Assembly: GCA_027489195.1 (NCBI GenBank)
Contig: JAIYAG010000503.1
Location: 1 to 6,152, forward strand
Direction: 5' to 3'
DNA length: 6,152 bases
Source of the DNA: Burkholderiales bacterium
Lineage (GTDB): Bacteria > Pseudomonadota > Gammaproteobacteria > Burkholderiales > Burkholderiaceae_E
A program made the translations under genes and the position numbers. The notes under the pieces are model-generated. The model did not search any database and had not been told where the DNA came from. It saw nothing but the letters and a program-made list of their open reading frames with translations. This document shows positions 5,756 to 6,152 of the stretch, piece by piece (position 1 is the first letter of the stretch; each line of letters opens with the position of its first letter).

Positions 5756-5783
5756 ATTTGACATAATACATATTATGCGACGT
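5756..5783 (-). other. dif: dif-like XerC/XerD recombination site
   Basis: Read on the minus strand, the 28 bases form an 11-6-11 layout that matches E. coli dif as I recall it at 21 of 28 positions. The left (XerC) arm is ACGTCGCATAA against GGTGCGCATAA, the centre is TATGTA against TGTATA, and the right (XerD) arm is TTATGTCAAAT against TTATGTTAAAT (10 of 11). The inner CATAATA/TATTATG palindrome (5762-5777) is the two facing half-sites. The site is AT-rich in an otherwise very GC-rich window and lies in a convergent intergenic space, just beyond a terminator and 50 bp from the ankyrin gene's stop. XerC and XerD would recombine it at the division septum to resolve chromosome dimers. It could instead be a Xer site used by an integrated element, but no integrase or duplicate site is in the window. 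Confidence 0.85.
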
Positions 5784-5799
5784 CCGGGATGGCGATCGG

Positions 5800-5812
5800 G
5801 AACGGCCCGTTC
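5800..5812. repeat. Short palindrome next to the dif-like site
   Basis: GAACGG-C-CCGTTC is a 13-bp palindrome with one central base, 16 bp from the dif-like site and 21 bp beyond the ankyrin gene's stop. It could form a weak 3' hairpin for the minus-strand transcript or be a protein site. No T-tract is present in either direction. Confidence 0.25.
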
Positions 5813-5833
5813 AGGCCTTCCGGCGCCCCGGGC

Positions 5834-6152
5834 TCAGGGTTTGCTGCCCGTCGTCCGGTTCTTGAGCCGGAACGCTTCCGCCTGGCGCCCGAGCCAGTTC
5901 GACAGCTCGACGTCGCCGGCGAGCTTCGCGTAGGCCGCCGCATCCAGCCCGGACTGGTTGCGCGGTGTCGGGTCCGCGCCTTCGTCCATCAGCAGTCGGA
6001 CCGAACTCGGCTGGGCCTGGCGTGCGGCCATCATCAGCGGTGTCGTCCCGTTGGGCGATTCGGCGTCGATGTACGCATGGTGCTCGAGCAGGAACCGGAT
6101 CACCTCGACGTGGCCGTTGGCCGCGGCGAAATGCAGCGGCGTCCAGCCGGTC
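5834..6152 (-). CDS. Ankyrin-repeat protein, C-terminal part (5' truncated by the window edge)
   Basis: The frame is open from the right edge of the window to the TGA at 5836-5834, giving 105 visible residues. An apparent GTG start at 6103 is internal, because the preceding 16 codons continue the repeat. Ankyrin units are visible in order: TGWTPLHFAAANGHVEVIRFLLEHHAYID (1-29, given in parts: GWTPLHFAA, GHVEVIRFLL), then NGTTPLMMAARQ with VRLLMDEGADP (34-61), then NQSGLDAAAYAKLAGDVELSNWL (65-87) as a degenerate capping repeat, and a basic tail of about 18 residues. Ankyrin repeats are protein-binding scaffolds; the partner cannot be read from this part. Whether the protein has a signal peptide is unknown because its start lies outside the window. 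Its 3' end faces the dif-like site. Confidence 0.92.
   Translation of the reverse strand, partial: TGWTPLHFAAANGHVEVIRFLLEHHAYIDAESPNGTTPLMMAARQAQPSSVRLLMDEGADPTPRNQSGLDAAAYAKLAGDVELSNWLGRQAEAFRLKNRTTGSKP

Noticed and set aside
4243..5771. Minus-strand open frames opposite the carboxylesterase and the small genes
   Set aside because: Low-complexity Arg/Gly/Ala-rich translations without motifs; they run through the terminator and across real plus-strand genes.
5758..5776. TTGACA followed by TATTAT, looking like a sigma-70 promoter
   Set aside because: The hexamers are only 7 bp apart, which cannot make a promoter; the whole AT-rich patch is better explained as the dif-like site.
5762..5777. 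CATAATA/TATTATG palindrome as a toxin-antitoxin or repressor operator
   Set aside because: No regulator or toxin gene begins next to it, both flanking genes end towards it, and the extended match to the XerC/XerD arms explains it.
1..6152. CRISPR array, tRNA, rRNA, insertion sequence or integrase
   Set aside because: I saw no spaced direct repeats, cloverleaf-like sequence, transposase motifs or terminal repeats anywhere in the window.

Overview
The window is very GC-rich chromosomal DNA (roughly 70% G+C by eye, with strong G/C preference at third codon positions). The gene content (an SCP-type thiolase, a BcsE homologue and a PF02230 carboxylesterase) and a recognisable XerC/XerD dif-like site point to a proteobacterium. 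A high-GC betaproteobacterium (Burkholderiales-like) or gammaproteobacterium is most likely; this placement is inference, because no rRNA or other phylogenetic marker is present.

Layout from left to right: (1) the 3' end of a thiolase on the + strand, followed by a GC-rich hairpin between convergent genes; (2) a two-gene operon on the - strand, in which an exported protein of unrecognised family is followed, through a 4-bp GTGA overlap, by an exported alpha/beta hydrolase; (3) a divergent intergenic region with a GC hairpin and a possible extended -10 promoter; (4) a + strand series: a BcsE-type protein, a serine carboxylesterase, a 65-residue unknown protein with one CxxC, and an 83-residue protein resembling a small helix-turn-helix/Myb-like domain; (5) a convergent intergenic region holding a strong intrinsic terminator and, 9 bp after its T-tract, an AT-rich 28-bp site that matches E. 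coli dif at 21 of 28 positions; (6) the 3' part of an ankyrin-repeat gene on the - strand, running off the window.

The most notable signal is the dif-like site at 5756-5783. If real, it places the window at the replication terminus, where XerCD resolves chromosome dimers under FtsK control. In line with this, the four GGGNAGGG (KOPS-type) octamers I found all lie on the + strand left of the site and point towards it, and I found none in the opposite orientation. The second notable point is an apparently isolated bcsE (no other bcs gene in the window) in which both of the c-di-GMP-contacting motifs I recall from E. coli BcsE look degenerate. The remaining genes are ordinary accessory metabolism or uncharacterised; I see no CRISPR array, transposase, integrase, tRNA or rRNA.
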